From Candidatus Thermodiscus eudorianus (GTDB taxonomy: Archaea > Thermoproteota > Thermoprotei_A > Sulfolobales > Acidilobaceae): a stretch of DNA of 64,000 bases. The position numbers and the translations under genes are program-made. Positions 18,067 through 27,593 of this stretch are shown one piece after another (position 1 is the stretch's first letter; each line of letters opens with the position of its first letter). The stretch is taken from NCBI GenBank assembly GCA_015521085.1, contig WAOW01000002.1:21895-85894 (forward strand), in the 5' to 3' direction. The notes beneath the pieces were generated by a model. It was not told the origin of the DNA, ran no database searches, and saw only the letters and a list, made by a program, of their open reading frames with translations.

Positions 18067-18961
18067 CCCCCACTCCTCCCTTATAGTGACTAGAGACGGC
18101 TTAGTAGGCCAGGTAGTGGGGGTCCCTACCCCTCCAGGCTATCTGGCCATAATCCCCAAGTACGTCGAGTGCAAGGGTCCCTCCCCCTGGAGCTACAAGG
18201 ATAGGATGCTCTGCAGGATAATCCCCTCTTATGGCCCCGAGGGCCTGGCTAGGGTTATGGAGGCCCTGCCCGGTAGGTGGAGGAGGGACCCTCTCTACGG
18301 GACCCTCATGCCTTATGTCGCCGATGACGAGGTGCTATTATTTATCCATCCTAGAGATGCCCTGGCCAGGCTCATCGCCTCGACCCCTGTTGAGTCTGCC
18401 GGCGTGGTGGAGGCTGTATATGAGATCGTAGAGGAGTCAGGCGTCTCCGCCGGGGAACTCGGGTTAACGGGTAGCCACGCTCTGGGCGCGCCCCATAGCG
18501 GTTCCGACATAGACCTGGTAGTCTACGGCGTCGAGGGCGTTGTAAAGGTCTACGATTACTTTAGGGGGATTAGGAGGGGTCCCTCAAGGGAGGTCCTGGA
18601 GGGCCTTGAGGTACATCCCACCCTGGATATCTCCTGGAGGAGGAGTCGGGTAGGGGGGTTTAGAGTCACTTGGGTCGGCGCGCCAATATACTGGCATTGC
18701 CCCCCGCTTTCACACTACTACAGAGTTGAGGGTCCCTCGCACCGCTACAGTATTAGGGCGTGCGTGGAGCCCGGCCAGACGAGAGCTCTACTCTACCCGC
18801 CCTGCGTCGAGGCGGGAGACTACTGGATAGTGTCCTACGAGTATAATCTTGGAGGATTATTCTATGAGGGAGGGTGCTTTGAGTTGAGGACCATGGGCAC
18901 TGGAGATGGGGTATTGTATCTGGGGATTAGAGAGTACCCGGGCCTGGTTAGAAGGCTCTAG
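18044..18961 (+). CDS. Nucleotidyltransferase-like protein (second tandem copy)
   Basis: The 305-aa protein has the same core as its neighbour: LGLTGSHALGAPHSGSDIDLVVYG near residues 143-166, with G-S and D-I-D. The flanking parts are only loosely similar to the first copy, so the duplication is old. The start is GTG at 18044. Both copies keep the catalytic acid pair, so both may be active. Its 3' end overlaps the convergent His-rich gene by 14 bp. Confidence 0.7.
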   Translation: MGGLLKPSPHSSLIVTRDGLVGQVVGVPTPPGYLAIIPKYVECKGPSPWSYKDRMLCRIIPSYGPEGLARVMEALPGRWRRDPLYGTLMPYVADDEVLLFIHPRDALARLIASTPVESAGVVEAVYEIVEESGVSAGELGLTGSHALGAPHSGSDIDLVVYGVEGVVKVYDYFRGIRRGPSREVLEGLEVHPTLDISWRRSRVGGFRVTWVGAPIYWHCPPLSHYYRVEGPSHRYSIRACVEPGQTRALLYPPCVEAGDYWIVSYEYNLGGLFYEGGCFELRTMGTGDGVLYLGIREYPGLVRRL

Positions 18962-19316
18962 CCTCCTCGCTGGGGGCCACTCCTAGCGCCTCTAGGGCTT
19001 CTAATAGCCTGGCCCTTCTCTCTTCTTGGTTCTCGGCGGCGAGACATGCCTCTATGACCTTGGCCAGGACCCTGTAGAGCGTCGCTATCTCGTTTGCCTG
19101 GTGCTTTACCTTGGAGTCTAGCACCTTTACTGTTGCGTTCGTTGAGTCTAGGAGTAGCTCTATCACGGTCAGGAGCTCGTCGATATCGCCGTGGTGATGA
19201 TGGTGATGCTCGTGTTCATGTCCGTGCCTCTCTGAGACTTCCTCTACTACCTTCTCTATGTCCTCCTTCTTCTTCGGCAACGTCATCCTCTTCTTCCGCT
19301 TCCTCTGCTCGGCCAA
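18948..19316 (-). CDS. Histidine-rich helical protein
   Basis: The 122-aa protein has a Lys/Arg-rich N-terminus, then HGHEHEHHHHHHGD at residues 31-44, a natural metal-binding run including six consecutive histidines. Two helices follow (IDELLTVIELLL and KVKHQANEIATLYRVLAKVIE), probably a coiled coil. It may bind nickel, zinc or cobalt, or act in metal storage or delivery; this is inference from composition. I recognise no named family. Confidence 0.6.
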   Translation of the reverse strand: MAEQRKRKKRMTLPKKKEDIEKVVEEVSERHGHEHEHHHHHHGDIDELLTVIELLLDSTNATVKVLDSKVKHQANEIATLYRVLAKVIEACLAAENQEERRARLLEALEALGVAPSEEARAF

Positions 19317-19437
19317 TCCCCATCAATCCCCTGAACGCGTCCTTTACCTCATACGCTGGTTTTAGAGGGGTATTAACCATTATTTTATACGCACCGCCCT
19401 TACACCGACAGGATAGATAGAAGAGGGCGACTCTGGG

Positions 19438-19692
19438 ATGGGGGATGAGAAGCTACTGAACCCGCGGATAATAGAGTTAGAGGGTAAAGCCCAGATAGGC
19501 ATGGTGGAACACGTCGAACTTGTGGACTGCGAGAAACCCAGTGGCTGGAAGAAGCTCAGGGCGAAGCTCATAGACGGTTCTATCGAGGAGACAGGCTGTA
19601 TGGAGCCCGATGCCGCTAAGAGAAACTACATGGTCTTCGTACTATACGCTAGGAAATGGGGCAAGGTGGTTAATACAGGCGAGCCAGAGTAG
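19438..19692 (+). CDS. Small hypothetical protein, 84 aa
   Basis: The protein begins MGDEKLLNPRIIELEGKAQ and seems to be a small beta-rich domain with two cysteines (VDC and TGC). There is no known motif. A TATA-like ATTATTTTATAC lies around 19378-19390, giving a leader of about 25 nt, which supports expression. Confidence 0.5.
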   Translation: MGDEKLLNPRIIELEGKAQIGMVEHVELVDCEKPSGWKKLRAKLIDGSIEETGCMEPDAAKRNYMVFVLYARKWGKVVNTGEPE

Positions 19693-19776
19693 AGGTCCGT
19701 ATCACGGCGTGCCGATGATGAATGGTATTACCGCTTAGCCTGGTACGGGGCGGTGAAGAGCAGGCCAGCCTGAGGC

Positions 19777-20277
19777 TCACGATCCTCGATCCTCCTCTCC
19801 ACAGATCTTATTGGCCTCCTCGATCTTCTTGAGATAGGTCTCTGCACTCTCCTTGATCCTACGCAGGCTTTCGACGATGGAGGCGGGGACACAGTCCGCG
19901 AGGGTCCCCTTCAGCTTAGCTTCGAGTACTCGCCTGGCCTCCGTGGCTATGGCGTAGACGTTGTTCATTATCTCGTAGAAGAGGTTCAACTCCTGTAGCA
20001 GATACTCCATCCCCTTCCTGGTGAGCTTGTAGACCTTCCGGGCCCTCCCCTTCTCTACAACCAGTTCCTCCTCGACGAGTCCCTCCTTGCTGAGATCGTG
20101 GAGCACGGGGTATATGCTCCCCGGGCTAGGCTTTATCGCGCCCGCGGTCACCTCCTGGATCTTCTTGGATAGGTCGTAGCCGTGGCTGGGGGCTATGGCT
20201 AGGATTGCTAGTATGAGGAAGCGTATGCGGTATTTGAAGGGGTCCCTCCTCTCCTGGTCATTCACTAGTCTGCACAC
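19777..20277 (-). CDS. PadR family transcriptional regulator
   Basis: The 166-aa winged-helix protein has the PadR signature: FLILAILAIAPSHGYDLSKKI, then IKPSPGSIYPVLHDLSKEGLVEEE and RKVYKLTRKGMEYL, followed by a C-terminal helical dimerisation region. PadR proteins usually repress transporter or detoxification genes in response to small ligands. It overlaps the 3' end of the RND exporter by 20 bp on the same strand, so it probably controls its own operon. Confidence 0.88.
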   Translation of the reverse strand: MCRLVNDQERRDPFKYRIRFLILAILAIAPSHGYDLSKKIQEVTAGAIKPSPGSIYPVLHDLSKEGLVEEELVVEKGRARKVYKLTRKGMEYLLQELNLFYEIMNNVYAIATEARRVLEAKLKGTLADCVPASIVESLRRIKESAETYLKKIEEANKICGEEDRGS

Positions 20278-23200
20278 CCCTAGGGTGTTTCGGCCACCAC
20301 GACGCCCTACCTAGGAGGGCTATTAGCGGCGGTGTTAATATTAGGCTCGCATTGACGCCTGCTAGCAGTACCCCGAATATGAGTGCTGTGCCCATCATAC
20401 TGAGGCCTGGACTGGAGGCTAGCGCCAGGCCCACATAGGCTCCAGCCATTATCGCCGCTAGCCCTAGCACTGTCGGCGTGCCTAGCGCTATAGAGTCGGC
20501 TACTCCCTCTCGCGAGCAGTCTCTTGTACACTCCTCCCTAGCCCTGGCTATGTAGAAGCTGTTATAGTCCATCCCAACCCCCAGTATCGCCGTGAACACG
20601 ATTACGGGCAGATACCACATCACCTCCTCCCCGAGTAGGTCCTGGAATAGGAGGATCGTGAGCGCGCTTCCAGCGTATGCAGCTATAACCACCGCCAGTA
20701 TCGCTGATAGCGCTGTTACAACGCCGCCATAGGCTGCTAGGAATGTGAGGAACATCAGCGTGAGCGCTACCGGGTACACTCTGTGGTAGAACCTGTCGTT
20801 TATTAGGTTCTGCAGGTCCAGGTTAACTGCAGCCATACCACCTACCAGGCTCTCGGGGTCTATTGTGTGGGCTTTCTCTCTCAGGGTCTTCGCGCACTCC
20901 ACTCCCTCCTTACTCATAGGGTAGACGCTCATGACGACCTTAACCACCCTGTCCTGGTATGCGTCTTCTACCTCGGCTTTGGCGACGCATGACAGGTCCT
21001 TGACGCCGGCTCGTATCTCGCCCGCTTTCTCCTTGCTTGACGCGACGATGTAGACCGGATATAGTACTCCGGCGTCGTAGTTGGTGTTTATATAGTCGAG
21101 GGCTCTCCGGGCCTCAGAGTCTCTGGGCAGGTTTATCGCGAAGTCATAGCCGCCGGTGAAGCCAGTCATGACGACGCCGGCGAATACCGCCAGTATCACA
21201 GCGATAGACAGTGGCGCTAGGGGCTTTGACGCTATGAACTTTCCAACACCCTTGAACCGGGGTTCCCTGTTGGCCGAGGCGACTGGGTGTCTCGGCCACC
21301 AGAACCATCTAGTCTCTCCAACGTATGCTAGTAGTGCCGGGATGAAGGTTATGCTGGCTATCATCACCGAGAATATGGTTAGTGGCACGTTCGACCCTAT
21401 GCTCGATATGAAGGGGAAGTCCCATGCCAGCATCATGCTGCCGAACCCTATCATAGCCGTCGTGGCCCCTGCCAGCACGGGCCTGAGGGATTTCCTGTAG
21501 GCCTCGACCGCGGCCTCCCTGCTGTTTAGGCCTTGCGCGGCGGCTTCACGGAACCTCCTAGCCACATAGGCGGCGTAGTCTATGCCTAGGCCCAGGCCGG
21601 TCGTGAACATTATCGTCCTGCTATGGGTGGTTACATCCACTACGCCGTACTTGCCGAGTAGGTAGGCTAGGGCTAGGCTGAGTACTAGCCCGAAGCCGAT
21701 CCCTATGAAGGGTAGGAATACTGCTGCTATGCTCTCCATGATCAAGCCCAGTATGATTATGACGAACACCATGCTTAGCTTATCGCTCTTCTCTATGTCC
21801 CGCTGGGCGGCCTCTCGTATCTCGTAGGACATGTACTCGTTACCGTCTAGCAGCACCTTTACATTGTTGTACCCGGCGTCCTTTAGCCCCTCCAGTACAC
21901 GCGTCTTAATGTGCTCTGCTGTAGAGGCTTTTTCGGCCAGGCTGTCCCCCTCGATGTTTACTCCTATGAGGAACCCGTTGCCTCCTCTCTCAACCAACAC
22001 GCCCTCGATCTTATCCATCACGTCATCGAATGCCTTGGCGACGGTTTTGTTGACTAGGTCCTCTAGTGCATCGTCATAGCTAAGCCTGCCCTCTACGATC
22101 ATGACTGCATAGCTGGCTAGGATCTCGGCTTCATTCCTGGTAATGTTATGGCCTTGACGGGCCGCGATCTCCGCCAGTATTTCGGGCGCCTCCTTGAGGA
22201 TCGTCTCGTTATCGGCTCCGAGGAGGTTTCTCTCCCAGAGCGGGTCGACGAATGAAGCGATCCTGGGCCCAGCCTTTCTGGATAGGAGGAGCTTCGTAGC
22301 AACGTATGAGGCCTCGTCTAGGGACTTTGTTTTAACTAGTGTTTCTACTTTGTCGTTAGAGAGCTCGATTTGCGCCGATTCCAGGGTTAATATGGCGGCA
22401 ACTCCGTACTTTTGGGGTCTCTCTAGGACTCCGGAGGCGTTTGGATCGTACTCTAAGAGTGCGTTTACTAGGAGGGTTTTGAATGGCTCTGGGATCTCTA
22501 TACCCTTGCTCCTCGCATATTCGATGACGGTTTCAACCGCGTAGCTAGCTGCCTTCTCCCTGGTGAAGGCTCCCTCTACGACATCGCCTGCTATTTTCTC
22601 TGCTATAGCTTTATTGACTCCCCGACTCTCTAGGAACCCAGTCAGTATAGAGGGTATGGTTTTGTTGGTCACGGTACAGTTTGACTTTACTATCGAGTTC
22701 ACCGTGTAGTTAGCTAGCTCCACGGCCTGCGGGGGTAACTGGCTTAATATGGAGGCTCCTATCTGCTTGCCTAGAAGGGGCTTGAGGGATTCCATAGTCT
22801 GGCTCAGCAGGGCTAGTAGTTGCAACTGCCCTGTTGCCGTGTCTGGCGCGCCTAGAATAATGCTTCTATGGTCTTGCATCCCCGCGACGGTAGCCTTCCA
22901 TATAGCGGCGGTCGCATTATATAATGCCTGGGCTTCTCTCGGTGTCCCTGCAGACTGTAGTCCCTGCCACGCCAGCTCCGCCGCTAGGTCTGCCGCCAGC
23001 GTGTTGTTGAAGTTTGAGGGACCCCCGTTTGCCAGGGTTGCATTGTAGACCGCGTAGATTATGCCGGGGTTTAGGGGACCTGCCTGTGTTATGTTGCTGG
23101 CCTTGACTACAATGGATACGTCGGCCTCGTCGATCGGGGGATTCGTGTAGGCGTCTGTTAGCTTTTCCAGGAGGGCTTCGGATCGGATTACATCGTAGTA

Positions 23201-23806
23201 GGTCTTCATTACTACGGGGAGGAATACGTTGCACGACAAGTTCAGGGACCCGGATATCCTCTCTACTAGGGGGAGTCCGGCTTGCAGGCCTGTCCCGGCG
23301 TTCCAGTAGCCCTGGTACGCCCTATCGGAGGCCTCTAGCAGGCCTGCAGTCTGGTTTATCCCGGCCCTCAGCTTGCTGTAGGTCTGTGAGGTAGCTAGTA
23401 GCCCCTCGACTGCTTGGACCGACATGTTTAGCCCTTTATCGAGGCCCTTAGCCGACTGGGCCTCTATGTTCTCGACTATGTCTATCCACGATGAGAAGCT
23501 AGCGTTACTGTACTCCTCTTTCAGGCCGTTGTACCATGGTTTCAGCTTGTGGTAGCTGTCCACGTTAACTGGAACCCCTGAGACTACTAGCATGAAGCCC
23601 GGAGCGGCCGCGGTTTTGTTTCCAACTCTGAGCTTCGCCATCTCATTCTCTGCCTTTATGCTCTCCGAGGTGGGTGGTAGGAACTCCTCCTCGCTGGTCT
23701 TTACTATATCGTTTATAGAGGCTGCCAGCGGGCCTGCTATGATTACCACGATCAGCCATACCGCTATTATGGTCCACGGCCTCTTCCTTATGACGCCCTC
23801 CAACAC
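20258..23806 (-). CDS. RND superfamily exporter (MMPL/HpnN-like)
   Basis: At 1182 aa this is a large membrane pump. The N-terminal span (WTIIAVWLIVVIIAGPLAA) is followed by a very long extracytoplasmic domain to about residue 690, then a bundle with GLGLGIDYAAYVARRFREAA and, in the second half, AILGVGMDYNSFYIARAREE. These acidic D-Y motifs in the membrane are the proton relay of MMPL proteins. A second external domain separates the bundles. It likely exports lipids or hydrophobic compounds using the ion gradient. The PadR gene immediately downstream is the likely regulator. Confidence 0.88.
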   Translation of the reverse strand: MLEGVIRKRPWTIIAVWLIVVIIAGPLAASINDIVKTSEEEFLPPTSESIKAENEMAKLRVGNKTAAAPGFMLVVSGVPVNVDSYHKLKPWYNGLKEEYSNASFSSWIDIVENIEAQSAKGLDKGLNMSVQAVEGLLATSQTYSKLRAGINQTAGLLEASDRAYQGYWNAGTGLQAGLPLVERISGSLNLSCNVFLPVVMKTYYDVIRSEALLEKLTDAYTNPPIDEADVSIVVKASNITQAGPLNPGIIYAVYNATLANGGPSNFNNTLAADLAAELAWQGLQSAGTPREAQALYNATAAIWKATVAGMQDHRSIILGAPDTATGQLQLLALLSQTMESLKPLLGKQIGASILSQLPPQAVELANYTVNSIVKSNCTVTNKTIPSILTGFLESRGVNKAIAEKIAGDVVEGAFTREKAASYAVETVIEYARSKGIEIPEPFKTLLVNALLEYDPNASGVLERPQKYGVAAILTLESAQIELSNDKVETLVKTKSLDEASYVATKLLLSRKAGPRIASFVDPLWERNLLGADNETILKEAPEILAEIAARQGHNITRNEAEILASYAVMIVEGRLSYDDALEDLVNKTVAKAFDDVMDKIEGVLVERGGNGFLIGVNIEGDSLAEKASTAEHIKTRVLEGLKDAGYNNVKVLLDGNEYMSYEIREAAQRDIEKSDKLSMVFVIIILGLIMESIAAVFLPFIGIGFGLVLSLALAYLLGKYGVVDVTTHSRTIMFTTGLGLGIDYAAYVARRFREAAAQGLNSREAAVEAYRKSLRPVLAGATTAMIGFGSMMLAWDFPFISSIGSNVPLTIFSVMIASITFIPALLAYVGETRWFWWPRHPVASANREPRFKGVGKFIASKPLAPLSIAVILAVFAGVVMTGFTGGYDFAINLPRDSEARRALDYINTNYDAGVLYPVYIVASSKEKAGEIRAGVKDLSCVAKAEVEDAYQDRVVKVVMSVYPMSKEGVECAKTLREKAHTIDPESLVGGMAAVNLDLQNLINDRFYHRVYPVALTLMFLTFLAAYGGVVTALSAILAVVIAAYAGSALTILLFQDLLGEEVMWYLPVIVFTAILGVGMDYNSFYIARAREECTRDCSREGVADSIALGTPTVLGLAAIMAGAYVGLALASSPGLSMMGTALIFGVLLAGVNASLILTPPLIALLGRASWWPKHPRGVQTSE

Positions 23807-23884
23807 ATATCAACACCCGAGCTATGTCAGACACCGATCTATTATTTATAGTTGCCTATTTACACCCGGGGGCATGTTCCATAG

Positions 23885-24409
23885 ATGGTGCCGGCCGTGG
23901 AAAGGGTATGGTTGCTGTTCCTGGACCTCGACGGCACGCTCTGGGATCACAAGGACATATCCTCTCTCACCCCACCTTTCAAGAGGATAAATGATGAAGT
24001 GATAGTTGATAGTAGGGGGGTTGAGGTTAACCTCTACGGGGATATGGTCAAGCTGTTGAAGTGGGCCAAGGAGAGAGGGGCTATAGTATCGTCGCTGAGC
24101 TGGAACGATCCCCGCAAGGCGCTGGAAGCCCTAAAGGCCTTCAACCTACTAGGTCTATTCGACTACCATGCCATAGAGGTGCATCCGAACAAGGGGGAAT
24201 ACGCCAGCAGGGTCGTTGACACGGTAGAGTCTAGGCTTGGAGTGAAGCTTAGGGGGTGTCAGATAGTCTATATAGACGATAGAGACATACACTTGGACAA
24301 TGTTAAGAGGCACTTGGGCGAGATAATCTTTCTAAGAGCGTGGGTTGACTTCAAAGACTACAACGAGGCTAGGAGGATTATAGAGGAGAGGCTATGCCTA
24401 GACACCTAG
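23885..24409 (+). CDS. HAD-family phosphatase, MDP-1 type
   Basis: The 174-aa enzyme has the HAD nucleophile motif FLDLDGTLWD near residue 11, motif II at SSLSWND, and the acidic motif III around IVYIDDRDIHLDN. This matches magnesium-dependent phosphatase-1. Proposed roles include hydrolysis of protein or sugar phosphates; the substrate here is not known. It is divergent from the RND pump, with a 78-bp gap holding AT-rich promoter sequence. Confidence 0.8.
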   Translation: MVPAVERVWLLFLDLDGTLWDHKDISSLTPPFKRINDEVIVDSRGVEVNLYGDMVKLLKWAKERGAIVSSLSWNDPRKALEALKAFNLLGLFDYHAIEVHPNKGEYASRVVDTVESRLGVKLRGCQIVYIDDRDIHLDNVKRHLGEIIFLRAWVDFKDYNEARRIIEERLCLDT

Positions 24410-24474
24410 GGCATGATCCCGGAAACCTTTATTCCCTGCTCTCCTACACGAGTTGAACCACGGGGGCGAACCAC

Positions 24475-25902
24475 TTGTCCTTACCCAAGTCGGCTAGGGA
24501 TCCAAAACTAGTCCTAGACATGCTATCCAGGATGGCGGTCCGCGATCTAGACCCCTGGTCCGGGAGAATGTTTGGCCACGTCTATGACACGGGGCTTAAG
24601 GAGCTGAGAGAGGCTGCAAGGAAAGCTTTCGAGATGTTCCAGGACAAGACTATGCTCGACTTCACAGTCTATCCAAGCGTCTTGGACCTGGAGAGACAGG
24701 TAGTCCGGATGAGTGCCTCGCTCGTCAATGGCGGCGACGAGGTTGTAGGCGCATTCACCTACGGAGGGACCGAGAGCATAATGCTAGCCGTCAAGGCCGC
24801 CAGGGACTACTTCAAGAGTAGAGCAGGCGGTGGGACCCCGACCATGATCCTCCCGGTCACGGGTCACCCCGCCTTTGTTAAAGCTGCAGAGTATCTGGGT
24901 CTCCGGGTTGTCAGGGCGCCTGTGGACGGCGAATCGTATAGGGTCGACGTAGAGGCCGTTAAGGAGATGGTGTCCAGGGATACGGCCATAATAGTGGCGT
25001 CAGCGCCCAACTATCCGATGGGCGTGATCGACGATATAGAAGCGTTGAGCGACCTGGCTATGGACAAGGGAGTCTGGCTACACGTCGATGCCTGCATAGG
25101 CGGCTTCCTACTGCCATTCCTCAGGGATGCCGGCGATAACGTGCCGCCCTTCGGCTTCGAGCTCCCGGGAGTGGCGTCGCTCTCAATGGACCTCCACAAG
25201 TACGGTTATGCACCTCGCGGCGCCTCGGTCGTGCTCTATAGGGGCGAGGACCGTAGGCTGAGGCACATCTTTGTAAATGCCAGCTGGCCCGGGTATCCGA
25301 TAGTGAACATGGCAGTCCTATCAACAAGGTCAGCTGGCCCCCTGGCGGCGTCATGGCTTGTATTGAATTCCCTAGGGTATGAGGGCTACCTCGACCTCGC
25401 TAGGAAGGTGCTCGCGGCCCGGGAGGCCATTAGACGCGGTGTGACCAGCCTTGGGTTCAGCGTGTTGGGCGATCCTCATAGCGGCATCCTAGCGTTCTCC
25501 ACGGGAGAGATATCTCCTACTAGGCTGGCAGTAGCCATGGCCCGTAGGAAATGGTACATACAGGTGCAGCCAGGCTCCAGGCCTCTAGGCCTGCCTAGGA
25601 GCATACACCTAACCATAAGCCCCGTCCATCACGGCATTGTGGACGAGTTCCTCAGAGACCTCGCCAGCGCTAAGGAGGAGGCTCTAGGCCTCGATATGCC
25701 CTCAGACGAGGAACTCGATCAGCTGGCCGCTATTATAGAGTCCTCTAAGCCCGAAGAGGTCCTCGCCATGCTAGGGCTCGGCGAAGGAGGAGGCAGCCTC
25801 GATGAGAGCGTGTTGTCTCTAGTCGACGAGCTAATCTACAGGCTCAACCCAGGCACTGTCGAGGCATTGCTTAGGCTCGCCGTGAGCAGGCTGTTCAGGT
25901 AG
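24475..25902 (+). CDS. PLP-dependent decarboxylase/lyase (sphingosine-1-phosphate lyase-like)
   Basis: The 475-aa group II fold has the PLP lysine in SMDLHKYGYAPRGASVVLYR near residue 240, the aspartate in VHVDACIGG, and a serine/threonine pocket at TYGGTESIMLA. The closest known group by eye is sphingosine-1-phosphate lyase and archaeal decarboxylases of that clade. It may cleave a phospho-amino-alcohol or decarboxylate an amino acid. The C-terminal helical extension is acidic. Start TTG 24475; a TATA-like CCTTTATT lies about 45 bases upstream. It overlaps the convergent FGGY kinase gene by 8 bp. Confidence 0.82.
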   Translation: MSLPKSARDPKLVLDMLSRMAVRDLDPWSGRMFGHVYDTGLKELREAARKAFEMFQDKTMLDFTVYPSVLDLERQVVRMSASLVNGGDEVVGAFTYGGTESIMLAVKAARDYFKSRAGGGTPTMILPVTGHPAFVKAAEYLGLRVVRAPVDGESYRVDVEAVKEMVSRDTAIIVASAPNYPMGVIDDIEALSDLAMDKGVWLHVDACIGGFLLPFLRDAGDNVPPFGFELPGVASLSMDLHKYGYAPRGASVVLYRGEDRRLRHIFVNASWPGYPIVNMAVLSTRSAGPLAASWLVLNSLGYEGYLDLARKVLAAREAIRRGVTSLGFSVLGDPHSGILAFSTGEISPTRLAVAMARRKWYIQVQPGSRPLGLPRSIHLTISPVHHGIVDEFLRDLASAKEEALGLDMPSDEELDQLAAIIESSKPEEVLAMLGLGEGGGSLDESVLSLVDELIYRLNPGTVEALLRLAVSRLFR

Positions 25903-27442
25903 CCTGGTGCCTGTTTATCTCCCTGAACAACTTTTTGTTCCTTGAATAAAGCTCTCTATAGTGCTTGAACAACTCGTCATAGACCTTTGAATATTCCCCA
26001 CTCGGTCTATAAACTCTATCATACTCGAATCGGGAAACCGCTTCCCTCACAGAGTCGTAGATGCCTATGCTGACCGCGGCCAGTGCAGCCGCTCCCCTCA
26101 GCCCAGCATCTTGAGGGTCCCTTAGCCTCTTCACAGGCCTCTTTAGGGCGCTGGCTAGGGACAAGCACCACTCGTCGAAGAGGGTCCCTCCTCCTATCGC
26201 GGCCAGGTACTCCTGGGGGCCAACTAGCTTCTCAAAGTACCCGTAGGCCCACTTCATGTTTAAGACAACGCCATCCACTATAGCCCTTATAACATCCTCT
26301 CTCCCCGTTTCAAGAGATATATTGAAGAGGATTCCCCTGAGGCTGGGCTCATCGACGGGAGAGCGCTCGCCGTAGAGCCACGGCGCAAACATTACTCCAG
26401 CCCCGCCAGGCTTCACCTCGCCTAGCGCCTCTTCAACTAGGTCGTACCTGCCCTCGACGCCGGAGATCTTCATGAACCACTCCAGGGCTCCCGCGGCCAC
26501 TTCCTGCTCCGCCACCACGAAGTAGTATTGTGGGATGGCGCTCAGTATAGACCCGATATAGTGGGATATGTCCAGCAGTCTCCTAGAGCTGTGGGCGGCG
26601 ATCCAGTCGCTAGTCCCAATGTAGACGTGAGCCTCACCCTCCCCTACGGCGCCTGAGCCGACGCCCGCCGCCGTCATATCACCTGCACCCACGACCACTG
26701 GGATCCCGGGATCCAGGCCTAGATCCCTAGCCGCATCACCCTTCAACCGCCCAGCTATCGCAGTACTATCCAGTATCTCGGGGAGCTTCTCGCCCGGGAT
26801 ACCGTACTCTCTGAGCAGGCCGGGATGCCATCTGGCAACCCTATCCCTCGTATCAGCCAGCCACGTCAGGCTGGCCTCGTCGTGGCTTGTAACGTACCTT
26901 CCAGTAGCCCTGGCGATCAAGTAGCCCTTAATGTCGAGGAACTTGTAGGCCCGCTCGAAGACCTCACCCTCATTATCCCTTATCCAGTGGAGCTTGGAGA
27001 TGGGATCCTTACCCGTCTTCCCGGGAGCCCCTCCGGTTATCCTCAAGAGCCTCAGGAGCTTGAACAGGTTATACCCCTGTACCCGGGGGAACCCCCTCCA
27101 CAGCTCCCTGGGATAGCCGGCACCCCTCTCGTCAAGCCATATAATAGCCTTCCTAAGAGGCCGGCCCCTGGAATCCACCGGCACGACCCCAGCCATGTGG
27201 GCAGTATAGACTAGGGCGGCAGGCTTCAAACCCGAGCTATCAACAAGCTCCCTAGACAGCTCTGCTATATCACTCCACAAAACCTCCACATCTTGCTCAG
27301 CCCACCCACGACGCGGATACTCGATGACGGACGGCTTCGACGCCCGAGCCACAACCCTAAACCCGTCAACCTCTACCAGCGCCACCTTCAAGCTAGTAGT
27401 ACCCACATCAACCGCGAGGACGGTCTTTAGGCCCCTCGGCAA
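25895..27442 (-). CDS. FGGY family carbohydrate kinase (xylulokinase-like)
   Basis: The 515-aa sugar kinase has the ATPase phosphate-1 motif DVGTTSLKVALVE at the N-terminus, WLDERG near residue 107, GAGDMTAAGVGSGAV near 255, and the C-terminal AIGGGTLFDEWCLSLASAL signature. It phosphorylates a sugar or polyol; xylulose is a guess. No sugar isomerase or transporter adjoins it. The single-gene setting leaves the pathway open. Confidence 0.85.
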   Translation of the reverse strand: MPRGLKTVLAVDVGTTSLKVALVEVDGFRVVARASKPSVIEYPRRGWAEQDVEVLWSDIAELSRELVDSSGLKPAALVYTAHMAGVVPVDSRGRPLRKAIIWLDERGAGYPRELWRGFPRVQGYNLFKLLRLLRITGGAPGKTGKDPISKLHWIRDNEGEVFERAYKFLDIKGYLIARATGRYVTSHDEASLTWLADTRDRVARWHPGLLREYGIPGEKLPEILDSTAIAGRLKGDAARDLGLDPGIPVVVGAGDMTAAGVGSGAVGEGEAHVYIGTSDWIAAHSSRRLLDISHYIGSILSAIPQYYFVVAEQEVAAGALEWFMKISGVEGRYDLVEEALGEVKPGGAGVMFAPWLYGERSPVDEPSLRGILFNISLETGREDVIRAIVDGVVLNMKWAYGYFEKLVGPQEYLAAIGGGTLFDEWCLSLASALKRPVKRLRDPQDAGLRGAAALAAVSIGIYDSVREAVSRFEYDRVYRPSGEYSKVYDELFKHYRELYSRNKKLFREINRHQAT

Positions 27443-27593
27443 CCCAGCTGACCTCTATACTAACCTGGATAATGATGATAGTTATAGCGGTTATCTCTAT
27501 CCCACATTAACAGGGTTCCAGCCGGTCTATAACTACCTAAACATTATCTCATCTTCTCATCTAGGATGTGCCTGGGGAGGCACTAGCAGGCTC

